Source of the DNA: Burhinus oedicnemus
Lineage: Eukaryota > Chordata > Aves > Charadriiformes > Burhinidae
Reading direction: 5' to 3'
Length of the DNA stretch: 64,000 nt
NCBI GenBank assembly: GCA_008921705.1
Contig: VFFE01007186.1
Location: 1,675,122 to 1,739,121 of the forward strand
Position numbers and translations under genes: made by a program
Shown: in pieces, positions 1-12,200 of the stretch
How positions within the stretch are numbered: the stretch's first letter is position 1
How the letters are laid out: every line of letters begins with the position of its first letter
Notes under the pieces: generated by a model
Database searches by the model: none
What the model was told of the DNA's origin: nothing
The model's input: the letters and a program-made list of their open reading frames with translations, nothing else

Positions 1-3000
1 GAAGCCATTTCATTGCCTAAGCTTTGATGCTTGTTTCCAGTCTAGGTAGAACATAAGTGATCTACACAGGAACTTGCTTTTTGTTCCTAGGGAACTTTGA
101 AGACATGCAGATTACCACTCTAGCAAGATGATCCACTTGCACAAATGCCACCTCCAATTTGCTTTTCTGCCCACGTATCCTCAGGATTTTTTCATTTTTA
201 TCATTGATTTTGGAGTCTTATGATTCCACTGAAGAGAATTTATCATTTCTTTCCTCACAAGGAAACCTTTTTGAGGGTTCAGCTCCAGTGTTAATAGGTT
301 ATCCAAAACTATGACATCATGTATTTTTTTAAAACATAATTTCTACTTTGCTCCTTTCCGCCGAGAAATACATACCCACCTTGTGGCCAAACAACTTAAT
401 TTGGCTTGTTACAGATCTTTTCAACATATGCAGTCTCTAAGGCAAAGTCATTCATTTTTCAGTATTTTTTTTGTATTCTTATAGCTGTACTTGGACATAG
501 GATGTGACATATGACACATAGTCATCAGCAAATGTCTGCTTGAATTCACAATGTGGGTTAAAATTGCGCACAGTTTATATAAAACAAGATTTCATGTGCT
601 ATGCATAGAATTTTTCCAAACTATTCCAGCCAAATGGCCAGGAAGGAACACAGAAAACAACTTACACTAACAGTTTTATTGCTATTGCTCTGTGGGCATT
701 GCTGTTGCTGTTGTTATTTATCTGTTAGTTTGTTAACATTGGTAGAGCAGCAGAAGTGATATACTTGACTTATAACTGAGCAGCAACACTGTACAAGTAC
801 CACAAGGGTGGTTGATTAAATATATTTTCTTTGTTAGATTGATTTCCCAAAAGAGTGTACACAAACTTGAGTGCAATACCCGCTGTCCATCTCTATATAG
901 TCTTTAGAGAGAAATTTTCTACCTTACCCTGTTATCATTAGATATTAAACACAGAAAAGTATGTGATATGTTGATCAATAAGGTATGGCAAAAGTTCACA
1001 TATAAAATGTAGTTGTAGATGCAGTACGCTGTCTGCCAAAGCATCATGTGTATAACTGATTCATCAGCTTTCTTCTTTTTTCTTTTTTTCCTCTCCTAAG
1101 CAAAGCTAAGCCTGCAGACAAGCAAAAGACAGATGTTTGAGCTGACTTTCACCCTATGAAATCTAATGGTCCAGGTTAATAGCTTGGTCTATGTTTGTGA
1201 AAGAAAATTGAAGCCACTCTTTCACTTGGTTTCGATATAGGCTGCAAAAAGGAAGGTATTATAAACAATGAACAATCCAGTCCCCCAATGCATTGCAATT
1301 CCAACTCAGAATTTCAACGTGACCTTAAATAAAGCCCACTATTCACTGGTTGTAGAAAACTGTAATGATGCTGGTAAGAAGACATCAAAGACAGTTAAGC
1401 CTGCTTTGGTAATAATGAAAGGGAAGTATTGATACAACTTTTCAAAAGCCACATTCTTCAACAGACCTGGCTAAGAACTGACAGCAGCTGGAATTTAATC
1501 TGTTTCTTCTTTAGTGAAACAATACTTACAGGATGGGAAGTGTCAAGTGGAAGGGGAGAGCTCTCATTTTCTGAGAACTGCAAAGCTGGCTTTGGCAATT
1601 CTTGCAATCCCTCTTCCCCCTTGCGCAGCATCAATCATTTTATCTTACTGGAGGTGACACTGTTTCCCAGACACTAGACACTAGAAGTCTGAACTCTTCT
1701 GCCTCCTAAAAATAGATCTACCCTTACAATTGTCATTCTTTTAATTGACTCTTCACTAAGTGAATCTGTCTAGTTAAATATAGAGGCCAAACCTCATTTT
1801 ATGTAAAATGTGTGCATGTGTGTGTGTGCACATGCATATAAAGGTCCATCTGACCTAGCAGGCAAACAAGCAAACAGTCGAAAAGCCACCACCAGCAAGC
1901 CTCTGCAAAGCACATTATATAAGATCTGCTGTAGCTTTGACTTGGAATGATGAGCTTTGCTTATGTTCAGGGTATTTTGCCTTTGAAACAGCAAGTTGAG
2001 CTCAAACTTATGTAGCATGGTTTAACCCCGCTTTTCACTTTAACCTAAGTAAAACTGTGACCATGGAAAACATTTACTTCCCTCTTTATTGAATCTAGAG
2101 GCATCTCCCTTGGTGTTTGACATGGATGTTTATTCTGCACTGGTTTGAAATACGTTAAGAGAGAGTTGGCACACAGCTATTTATGTTTCCATTAGTGTTA
2201 ATGAGAGCACTTTGTGTAAATCTCCATACACCCACATGAAATATATTTCTGTATGTGCCTTCTGCAGAAAAGGAAAGAGACCTTAAATATTTTGCAGAAT
2301 TTTAGCCTACCCAAAGGGAACTGTAGTTTTTACAAAAGCCTTTTCCCTATTAAAGGAAAAAACCCAAGTAACTCAGCTGAATAGTGCTGTAAAAATTTTG
2401 TTACATTGTTTTGTTTAGATTTATAACTACAAAGGGAAGTGTTCTACCCTTGAGCTCTAGACACCTTTTTATGTACCTTAAAAAGAAAATTTTTGTTTGT
2501 TCTTTGTTTATTGATTTTATAAGACAACAACCCTAAAGCAAAAGAAAGAAAATGGTTGTACACATACATTTGCCAGCATGTTCCGTTAACAACAGTCACT
2601 CATCTCTGTTTAGCATGAGCTGTTGTTCTATAACTATTGGATAATTTGGGACTGTTTCCTTTTAATTTTTCAGTTAACCATATTGTTTCTTTTTTCACAT
2701 CTTCCTAGATTTGTAGCATTTTTGGTTTACTATTTTGAAAGACAGATTGCCTGCCTGTCTATCTACTAACGTATTGTGTCTTATGGGACACATTTCTTTT
2801 TCCTGATTATCTCAATGGTTAAAAGAGTATGCCTTCACTCTTCCTTCCTTCCCCTTTCTTATAACGTCTTGTGATAACTTGACAAAAAATTCACTCCTTG
2901 CACTAAGGAGAGTCCTGTTGCCCACAGGATCGGAAAAATAAAAAAGCAGAGGGTGGGAAGAGGGAATGACAAATCCTTGGTTTGGGCATAAATGGCAGGG

Positions 3001-5359
3001 GTTTAGGAGGCAGGGCACTTCAGGAGTGACCTGCGTGGAGGAGGCCAGGAAATTTCCTGTCCTGGTCCCAGATGGTCCCAGCCCAGTCTGACACAGGTGT
3101 GAGCAGGCCGTTGACTGCCAAAACTTCAGCCCAACATGAAGCTCCCAGGTGCACCAGCTCAGTTACGTTTGAGAAAGAGCAGCAGCCATGAGGCACAGGG
3201 CACGCATGAGGAGATACAAGAGGAGAAATGGGAAAAGGAAGAGGACATACACGGAAGGGGAAATTGTTGTGGACATAGATGTAGGCACACTCTTGGAAGG
3301 AGACACTCCAGGCCAGAGGAGGAACAATGATCACCCACAGCAGGGCAAAGACACCCCTGAGGACTGCACCCTATGGTTGACCCATGCTGGGCCAGAGAAT
3401 GAAACTGAGTCTGGGGAACAGAGACGAAAGCTGTTTCCCTAAGTTTTTGTTTAACTGCTTCTATCTTCTTTTCTCTAAACCTGAATCAGTAATTAAATAT
3501 TTATGGAAGTAATTTAAATTAAGTGAAATTCCATGAGTCAAGACTGTTCGGCCTGCAACAACCCCACAGGAACATTATGAACAGAAATGTTATGGTGTTG
3601 TAGCAAAAGCCAGAACAAAGCAGAAGGGAAGTGACATGAAAGAGAACTGCATTACTCTGAAATCTTCACCTATCTGTCTACCTTTCCATCACTGTAAATA
3701 GGTCAGAAAAATGCTGTCCAGAATGGCCCTGCAGTTGTTGCTGCTGCTGGGGAGAGCTTCAGCCCCGCTTGCCAAAAGCAGCCGCCCATGTATGCAAAGC
3801 TGTTAGTTCAGGCTCTGCAGTCCTCACTTTTGATAACATCCCCCACTGTGTTACTGCTGTACTCGGCTATAAGAGTCCATTTTGTCAAGAGAAGAACTGT
3901 TTTTCTATATGTTTAACAAAGTCTGGAGGAAAGAAATCTCTTTTGTGCATTTTGAGATTCACGAAAGAAGTCCTTTCTGCTGACACTGAGAAATCCTCTT
4001 GCTCCCTACATCCTTTTCCAGGAAGTGTTTTTCAAATATGAGGACACTCCCTACCTCTGCTCCATTTCCAGTTCCCCATTCAACTTTTAACTTGTGAAAT
4101 GTAACCATTTAAATGCCTTCATAAACATAAACCATTATAAAATATTTTATTTTTTTCCATATATTTATGTATTGTGTTTATTCTCCTGTAATTAATAGAA
4201 ATAAAAATATATTTAAAATATCTAGGCATTAAATGTGTTAATTCATTTATGCTCTGAAAATAAAAAACCTCAAAACTGCATAAATATGGAAGTGGCTTTT
4301 CAGACCCTCATGTCAACCCTTTGGTTTCTCTCTGAATACTCAGTGTCTTTCAAGCACTTCTTTTAAAATTCCTTTAGAAAAATGAAGACATTTCTAAACA
4401 CCAAATTTCATTCAGCATAGCTTGCTTGGGTGTAACGTTCTCCATACAGATACTATGAAGGAAGGACATCATAAGTCTTGTTGTATATGACAAGTCATCA
4501 AGTGTTAGCAAACTCACATAAGCATGGTCAATGCTAAGCTTTCAACCTTACACTGCTAACTAATAGCTGTTACCTGAAAATCACAAATCCATCAGGATAT
4601 AGTAAATGCAGACAGAATATAAAATTGGTTATATTGACACATACAAAATTATTTTATGGTTTGAAAATAGTTATGGGTTCAGGTTATCTTGCTTGAATCA
4701 AAATTGGAAAAGCAAGAAAGAAAAAAGTCAGGATGTCTGATACCCTACTTCATAACTTATGCTTCTGTAGATAAGTATCTCCAGCTTGTTATGCAAAACT
4801 CTTATTTGTTTCTGTTTACTAGATAACCATAGCAGGAATATTTTAATATGATAGCTTGGTAGGGCATATGCTGAGAAGATTTTCTTAATCTGGACAGAGT
4901 TAGAGCTGTGGTTGGAAACAAACCACAAATTAAGTGATCTCATCATGGACACCACTGAGCAGACCAGTCAACTTCCTTGCTCACTCCCACTGTCTATCCA
5001 TAAGGTACTCACTTCCCCAAACCTTCTTTCAACGTTTTTCATTTCTCCCCACTATTCTCATGAGGTTCGTTGTTCTCAGTTTCTTCTCCTCTCCGTCATG
5101 AATTCTCTTAGACTGTCCTCACAGTAGCTACTATGTATCTTTGCCTTTCCGATTTATTTTTAAGTGTGAAATGCCTTCAGCAATATCAAGGAGAGAAAAA
5201 AAATGTGAGTAGTCTGATTTATGAAGTTTACATTATGGAAAGTTTTTCTGTGTAAATTATATTATTAATTCTCAGAAGAATTACTGCATTGCATTCTGCA
5301 ACACTGCACAACAAGGATAGTCTTCTGCTCTCTGAAAAATAAAACAACTTATTCATCGA
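1..5359. other. unique AT-rich non-coding sequence
   Basis: No coding exon, RNA gene or complete mobile element could be recognised. Open reading frames are short, share no recognisable motif and lie in all frames, as expected by chance. A short TG-rich run lies near 1808-1830. The only compositional anomaly is the GC-richer patch at about 2.9-3.45 kb, described separately. The stretch at 4136-4215 is very AT-rich. Confidence 0.6.
2905..3445. other. GC-richer patch, unidentified, possible pseudogene remnant
   Basis: This patch is clearly richer in G and C than its surroundings. On the plus strand it holds an 84-codon frame (3188-3442) whose first 20 or so residues are strongly basic (many Arg and Lys), followed by an acidic, hydrophilic part. 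On the minus strand, over about 3180-3370, there is a hydrophobic reading (LLWVIIVPPLAW, then after a one-base frame change FLFPFLLLYLLM) that looks like two membrane segments. Neither reading matches a protein I can name. One possibility is the decayed remnant of a multi-pass membrane protein gene on the minus strand; another is an unclassified repeat; a third is chance. No intact start-to-stop gene with splice structure is evident. Confidence 0.15.
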
Positions 5360-5473
5360 TGAGACTTTGAGCAATCTGGTTTAGCAGAAGGTCTCCTTGC
5401 CCATGGCAAGGGGGCTGAAACTAGATGATCTTTAAGGTCCCTTCCAACATAAACCGTTCTACGATTCTATGAT
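5360..5473 (+). mobile_element. CR1 LINE, short 3' end fragment
   Basis: This is about 115 bp of the 3' untranslated end of a CR1 element in plus orientation. It contains the diagnostic string actagatgatctttaaggtc, then ccttccaac, and ends in a degenerate form of the ATTCTATG tail repeat (acgattctatgat). It is a severely 5'-truncated copy with no coding sequence, as is usual for CR1. Its sequence closely resembles the reverse complement of the 3' end at 19349-19475, so the two probably belong to the same or neighbouring CR1 subfamilies. Confidence 0.9.
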
Positions 5474-8400
5474 CTTAGGCACCTTTCGTTACTCATTAAT
5501 GTCATTTCATTAAGAACCAGTGAAAATCATAAAAGAGCAACTTTACACAGTTGTTAGATTTCTAGATTGAGGAAGAGATCACCTGAGGATGAGGAATTAT
5601 CATGTGAGAGAATTCTATCAACGTACAACATGCACATCTCGTTATTTTATGTGCATTGTCATAAAGATGGCCCCTTAAGGACCAAATCAATAGATTGACA
5701 CTATACTGAAAAACACCTTGGATTGGAAAATTGAATGTTTTCTGCGCCTGTGGATAGCTTCATATAGCCTGTGGAAGTCTTGCTATCTGCAAGTCAAAAT
5801 CATTCATTATGTTGCTTTAGTACCTTTTTTTCTTAACTCTATTTTTTCAATGTTTGGACTGACAAAGGGTAATTATACAAGAGGAGAGAGGAAAAAAAAC
5901 TTCTTGAATTTCAAACACTGAAATGATTATTTAAATTATGTTCATGAAAACATTTTAATTCACTTCCTATGACTTTGCAGGAAATAACTAGTAAAACAAT
6001 TATAGGTAGAAATTTCCGTTCTTTACAAATGAGAATTCAGAACAGATGATTTCATATCAATTATGAGAGCATCAGATAGCCATGATAACTGTAGAACATT
6101 TCTATAAGAACCGGGCCAATATTTTACAGTATAGATAGTTCCTACTATAACTGGATAAAAATGACTAATTGTATTGATTTAGAAATTTCTTCTTTATGAC
6201 AGAAACTAATAAAAATGACTGAAAAGAAAACAAGTGAGTTGTTATCATTCTAATAAATTGTTACCAATATATTTATTTCAACAACACATCACCATTCCTA
6301 GAAATAAACATCCTACATATTTTGACTTATTTTTTGTTTTTACATGGAAAAGTACGAATCTACCATTCACAAAGAGTAATATGATTCTTTTACAATGATG
6401 GAAAAAAAAATTTATTTCAATGGGGGAATGCATTTTATCTGTCTTCTCTATACAATAAATTATTTCCTTCCTTCTTGTCTTTCACACCTTCTTTATCTCT
6501 TCCACAAAAAAAAGGATTAATGTTAAGATAAATTTGTCTATAGCAGAATATTCCATTTATCAATTAATTTCAATTGTCAAGTTCAAATTGAGAAAGGTAT
6601 CCTATTTAAACTCATGAGTATTTAATATTAATTTCACTAGTAAAACATTTTTATATGAGTAAAAATACCTGACTGAGTGATCTATAAACTGTACGTTGTA
6701 TATCTGCTTTCCATTGAAGTACTAAGACACTTTTTGTACGAGTGGTTCAAAGAGATTTTTAAAATCTAATGCATTTTGAGCCTGTGTGTCATTCACATAA
6801 CTAAAGCACTTACTGATATTTTATTCATTACACAACTTAGCAGGAAGTATTGAAAATGTTGGTGGCTAGTGAGTGCTTTACAGCAGGCAAGCTGATATTA
6901 CCTGAAGTCTTTCTGATCTGTTCTGCTTCTTAGTACTGTGCAAATATCACTTCCTGATCAAATGTTCAGATTTACTGGGATAAAATGGAAGCACTGGTCA
7001 TTCAGCCAGATTTCAGCAGCCAAATTCACATTTTGCTTTTTTTCCAGGGACTACCTTATAGTTAGCCTTATGTAAAAATGCAAAAATCTTGTTCATCCTG
7101 CCCTCAAACCTGGTCCTGACAGTCTGTTTCCTGACATTATGGATAACCTTGTTAAGTTATTGGAAGTTACAGTTCTCCATCACATTACTTTAGAAGCTTT
7201 AAGAGGCTTAGAATGTTTCCTTTCCTTGCCTTGCTCTAAGAGTTTCTCACAATATACAAGTACAAAATTTTGTTCAGTTTTTACATATAACAGAAAAAAA
7301 AGCTCTAAGAGCAGCTAGACAAGAGGACTATCCTCCATACCTCAAGTTTCTCAATAAATCCTTGTCTAATTTAATGAAAAATCACAATGAAATCAAATTA
7401 CTTTATTACATTTCTAAGAAAATTATATCTTTCTGAATGCTTATGGAATGGGATGAAACTTTTTAGTAAGGTCAAATCTATAGTCTTTCTCAGATAATTT
7501 TCACTTATATTTAATGGTCATAGAAAACTTGTGCCAGCTGGACCATGTTCTGGTAGGTAGGTAGGGGCAGAATAGCACAGAATCCATCTAAATCCATTTA
7601 AATTAACTTACTCTATGATCATGCTAAAGTCAACAATGTGACATGGGACATAAGCAAGAAGAAAGTGTTATTCTGGATATTTGTCTCATATAACTCTCCA
7701 CTATAGCTGCAGGAACAGGAGAAAAGCTGCCTGACTTTTTGATGAATTCTTCCTTAAGTTTGAACTAGGATGTAAGACTGGTACAGGCTAACCTTAAGTC
7801 GGGCTCATTGTAATCTCTGTATGTAGATCCTTAAGTGATATGCATAATTGCACCAGCTCCCTGTCACCAAACACACTGTCCCCGGGTCTGGAGCTTTACC
7901 TTAATACTAACATTCTCTATCCTATGCCTTAACCTCCCCACATTGGTTCAGATTGCGAGGAGAGAAGTGGGACACTAAAGGGAAGCTCTGAATGGGATGT
8001 GTTCCTGGAACAAAGGAGGTACAAGAGAGGTGTGCGGAATGTTTATGTGTAAAAATACACCTGTACACACACATACACAGGTTAACTGAAATTCAGAACT
8101 TTAGAAAGGAAAGGTACCTTGGTCATGGATACCAATGATACAAAGAGCATAGCTGTTGTTTCAAACTTAGAATACCTGAACTCATTTTGACTTTTGCTGT
8201 AAAACAAAGACTTACACTGAAGGTATGGTAAAAGGCATACCTCTCCACCTTCTAGTTTAATCTCTCATGTCTTTAATTTTCTCCTTATCAAATAAAATTA
8301 CAGTCTCTTCAGCTTTTATTTTTAAAACAGCATAAAATATGGACTTTTATCACAAGCATGTCACACGTAGTTATATGTCATTCAGTCAAAATAAATTGTA

Positions 8401-9188
8401 TACATACCTAGATATTTTCTACCCAAAGTTATTAGTGAAAGGACAGAAACAAAGAAGTCTTTCAGAAGTGGCATAAAGCAAATAATCACACTTAACCAAA
8501 GCTTTTATCCAGTATCATTAAGCTCCAATTACTTCTGTTTTGAATAAGTAGATAGGCCAAAAATTCCCAGATGTTGAAAGATGGAGAAGTGCTATTCAGG
8601 GTGTGTATAATATATGTGTCTGTCTCCTGATATGTATAAACTTATTGCATGTTTTTCCAAATTCCTTTGTGCTATTATAAATAATTTTGTTATTTCTAGC
8701 CAAAGGAAAAAGTAAAGGCCAATAATAATAAAGTGCTGAGCTCGTGAAATTAAAAACTAGTAGGTAGTGCAGGTCCTCAGCCTGTTATAGTATTTGTTCT
8801 TAACAGTTTGTCAAACATCCTAAACCACTTTTATCAGATTTCTCAACTGATAGTGTTCTTAATTTCTCTTAGATGTGCTGATAGATTGCACATCAGTTCT
8901 CAGTTGCTCGTGATTTGTGACAGCCACCTGTTTGGGTGTCAGTTTTGGCCTGTTACATTTTTGTCCCTTTTAGTCAAGTAGTAACTGGCAAAAGCAATTT
9001 CCATTGGAGAAAGTGAAAAGTAAACAAGACAATTCAATCTATATGTGTTTTGATGCTCATATATCTATGCCCTACAGCATAGATACATGCTTTTGATGCA
9101 ATACTTATCAACTTGAAGAATAATGTTTACATTTTTAGTACAGATTTCTGCAAGTGTTTTGATTTTTAGTTTGACATATTTTAAGAAT

Positions 9189-9297
9189 TAGTATTAAAAA
9201 TAATATTATAATAAATATAAAATATATTTTATATATGCTATATTATGTATTTTATATATTTTATATATTATATAAATAATATAGTAATCATAGATCA
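9189..9297. repeat. AT-rich low-complexity repeat
   Basis: About 110 bp made almost only of A and T, with many tata/atat and aata runs and several self-complementary stretches. It may be an AT microsatellite decayed by substitutions. No coding potential. Confidence 0.8.
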
Positions 9298-12200
9298 TAT
9301 ACATACAAATACCATGCAGGTACTATCAATAGCACCAGTTTTTTGCAACCCAGTTCTGCACAGGAAAGGTATTTGTATTTTATACAAGAACAAACATTTG
9401 AAATGCACTTACTCAGTTTTTAAAAACAGTGGTGACTAGCTACCAGGTTCTAGGATGCAGAAATGCTTGTGCTCATGTTGTTTCAGACTGAAGACTTGTA
9501 CAACTGACAGCCAATATCTGCCCTGCAGAAATTATTCTGAGTTTTCTTTCCCTTTTTTAAAAAGCTTTCCCTTGCCCACGACTTTGAGACCTTTTTGTGG
9601 GGATTTATTTCCCATCAAAAATCATAAAAAACATTCAGAACAGATTTCTAACTGCAAAATTAAGCCAGCAGAAACATTAACAGTGAACTCTTTAATGTGC
9701 ACTATCTTGGATTGCTTGTATTTACTATACGATCTTTAGATAGAAAATTCTGCACATTTTCAAAATGTCTAGCTGCATGACCATACTTTCTTAGCAATAA
9801 GATATTTTGTAACTTTCTCCTAAAAAATTTTCATGTTCTTATTAAGAAATGTAAACAGATTTTTGTTACACTGCACTGACACATGGCATGTCATCCAATA
9901 CCAAGGAAGTTACTAAAAACTTCTACCGGAGATTGAGCATGGATTTACAGCTGTATTTATTCCATCTTCTCCAGGCATATAAATTTGTGCATGACTTTTG
10001 GCTTTGAAAGCATCATATGTATAATAAATATGCACACACCTTGTCCCCAAACTTGAGTTACACTGGAGTGAAACGTATCAGTGTCTGTCTCATCATTTGG
10101 TTAACCTCAAATAGTCAGTTTGGAGCTGAATTTTCTACTGCTGCCATTACTTCCACTACCTAAATCTTAAAAGCAACACAGTAATTTGCACGATTTTTCC
10201 ACTAGATCAGATGCCAGATTGCTTCAGATAATTTCAGTAGACAACTTCTCTATCCCTAGCACTGAAAAATAGCTGAGAAAAGGCTTAAACAAAATCTTTT
10301 CATTTTTCTAAGGGATTTCTAAAGCTTCCACCTACAAGACAGATGATATGGGTTAGACACATGCAGTAAATGGAGTAGAATCCTGACAGAACAGATGCAT
10401 CAGCTTTTCCATAATGATAGCATCACTTGTGTGGCACATGACAACATTGAAACGAAACATATACCTATAAATAGACCAAAAAAATTGTTGCTTGGAACGA
10501 CCAGCTCTGGCTAAATATTACTTCTACTTGGACATTTCTTCTTTACTTCACCTGCTAAACAGTAAATTTCTATCTTCTTTTCATAAAATTATTGTGATGG
10601 TATGATCTTATGAAATGTTTTTCTAACAGAAATGTTAGATAAATAGTCATTCCTCTTCATGTAAAATGGGCATTCTCAAATTAATATCCAGCAGACATGA
10701 CACTTCAGTTCTTCACTGTTCTCATGAGACTGTGAGCGTGACTGAACAGTCAGTCTTTGACAGCAAAGTGTTTTCATGTGTACCCAAGCCATTTGAACTA
10801 GATACAATATCACAGATCACTAAAAGTCAAAAGTTCTTTTTGCACTTTTGAACGCCTAGAAACCAAATCTAGTTTTGCTAGCTGACCTGACTGGCATTTT
10901 AGCAAAGAATCTTAAGAATTCTTATAAGTTCTTATGACAACTTGCCAATATTTTATTAAGTATATATATCTATATTATAAATATACTCTGCAGTTTTGGA
11001 GATTTCAAAAATTATAAGGGATGGGGAAAGTGTGACATTACATAGTCAAAAACTTTCCATAAGGATGTATAGAGAAGAGTGTCTATAGTCCTCAGAAGAA
11101 TGATTCAAAGTGAACTCACAGCTGTAGTTCTGAGTCATAGTTGTGAAGCACATAACATCCTTAGGAACAATCCTAGAAGATTTAGTCACAAGATAACAAA
11201 ACATGGGTAACCGAAACTAAAAAAAACATTACTAGAGAGAAATAGGCTCAAAGGAACATTTTTCACCTATATTCATCATGTTCCATATTTATTTTCTCTT
11301 TGTTCCTTTTTTTACAGGTTTTTGTTTTTTTTTCCCTCCAAATCCATCTTGTCCCTTCTGTCAGCAAGTGTTTACTCTCACCTCTTCCTTTAAACATCAC
11401 CTCCATCCTTTTTGAGGGCTCCCTTGATTTTTCTGCCTTCTTTTGACTTCCCTTTTCTGTTTCCTTTTCTTTCTTTCTCTGCTAAATCTTTAGCCAACCA
11501 CCTTACAAGCCACCCAACTGTGCATATTCCTCGCTTTGAATTCATTGTAGCTGGAATACTTCCCAGAACCAGTGGGTGTATAGATGCGTTTATAGAAAGG
11601 AAAGGAGTGAATGAGCTCAGTATGTTTTAGAAGAAATGCCAGTTCTTTTTCAATATTTCAGTGTCCTCTATCGCAGACAATAAGAGTCAGCTTTCTTCAA
11701 CAAATGGGAAGCCATAGGGTTACTGAGATCTCCAACATGAATATAAAGTGTGTAACTGATCTTTCTTTCACTTTTAGCTAATAATTACTTTGCACACCAC
11801 AGAAACTTGCGATCGACTTACTGTGCCGTATGAGATTGCTCATAACTTCTTGCCTGTCTGTCTGTTGCCCAAAACATACTCATTTATCTCACATCTGTCA
11901 TTTTATATTTTAAAATAGTGGACTCACCAACAAAAATCAAAATCTGCTTGTGGGTGTTTGAAGCAAAAAAATCTGTGGATTTTGCCTATTGCTCAACTGT
12001 GTAATAGCAAACTATTTCCTTAAGAGTTTATTCTGCTAAAATCTGAACTTCTGTTCTCCCACACATTTGGTCTGCCCATGCAAGTAACAATTACACTGGG
12101 AAAGGGAGACTGTCTGCTTTCTGTGACATTATCTAGGGGATAAGGCCAGCCATCAAATACACTCATTTATCCAAATAATGGAGACATTTGCAATTCTCCT

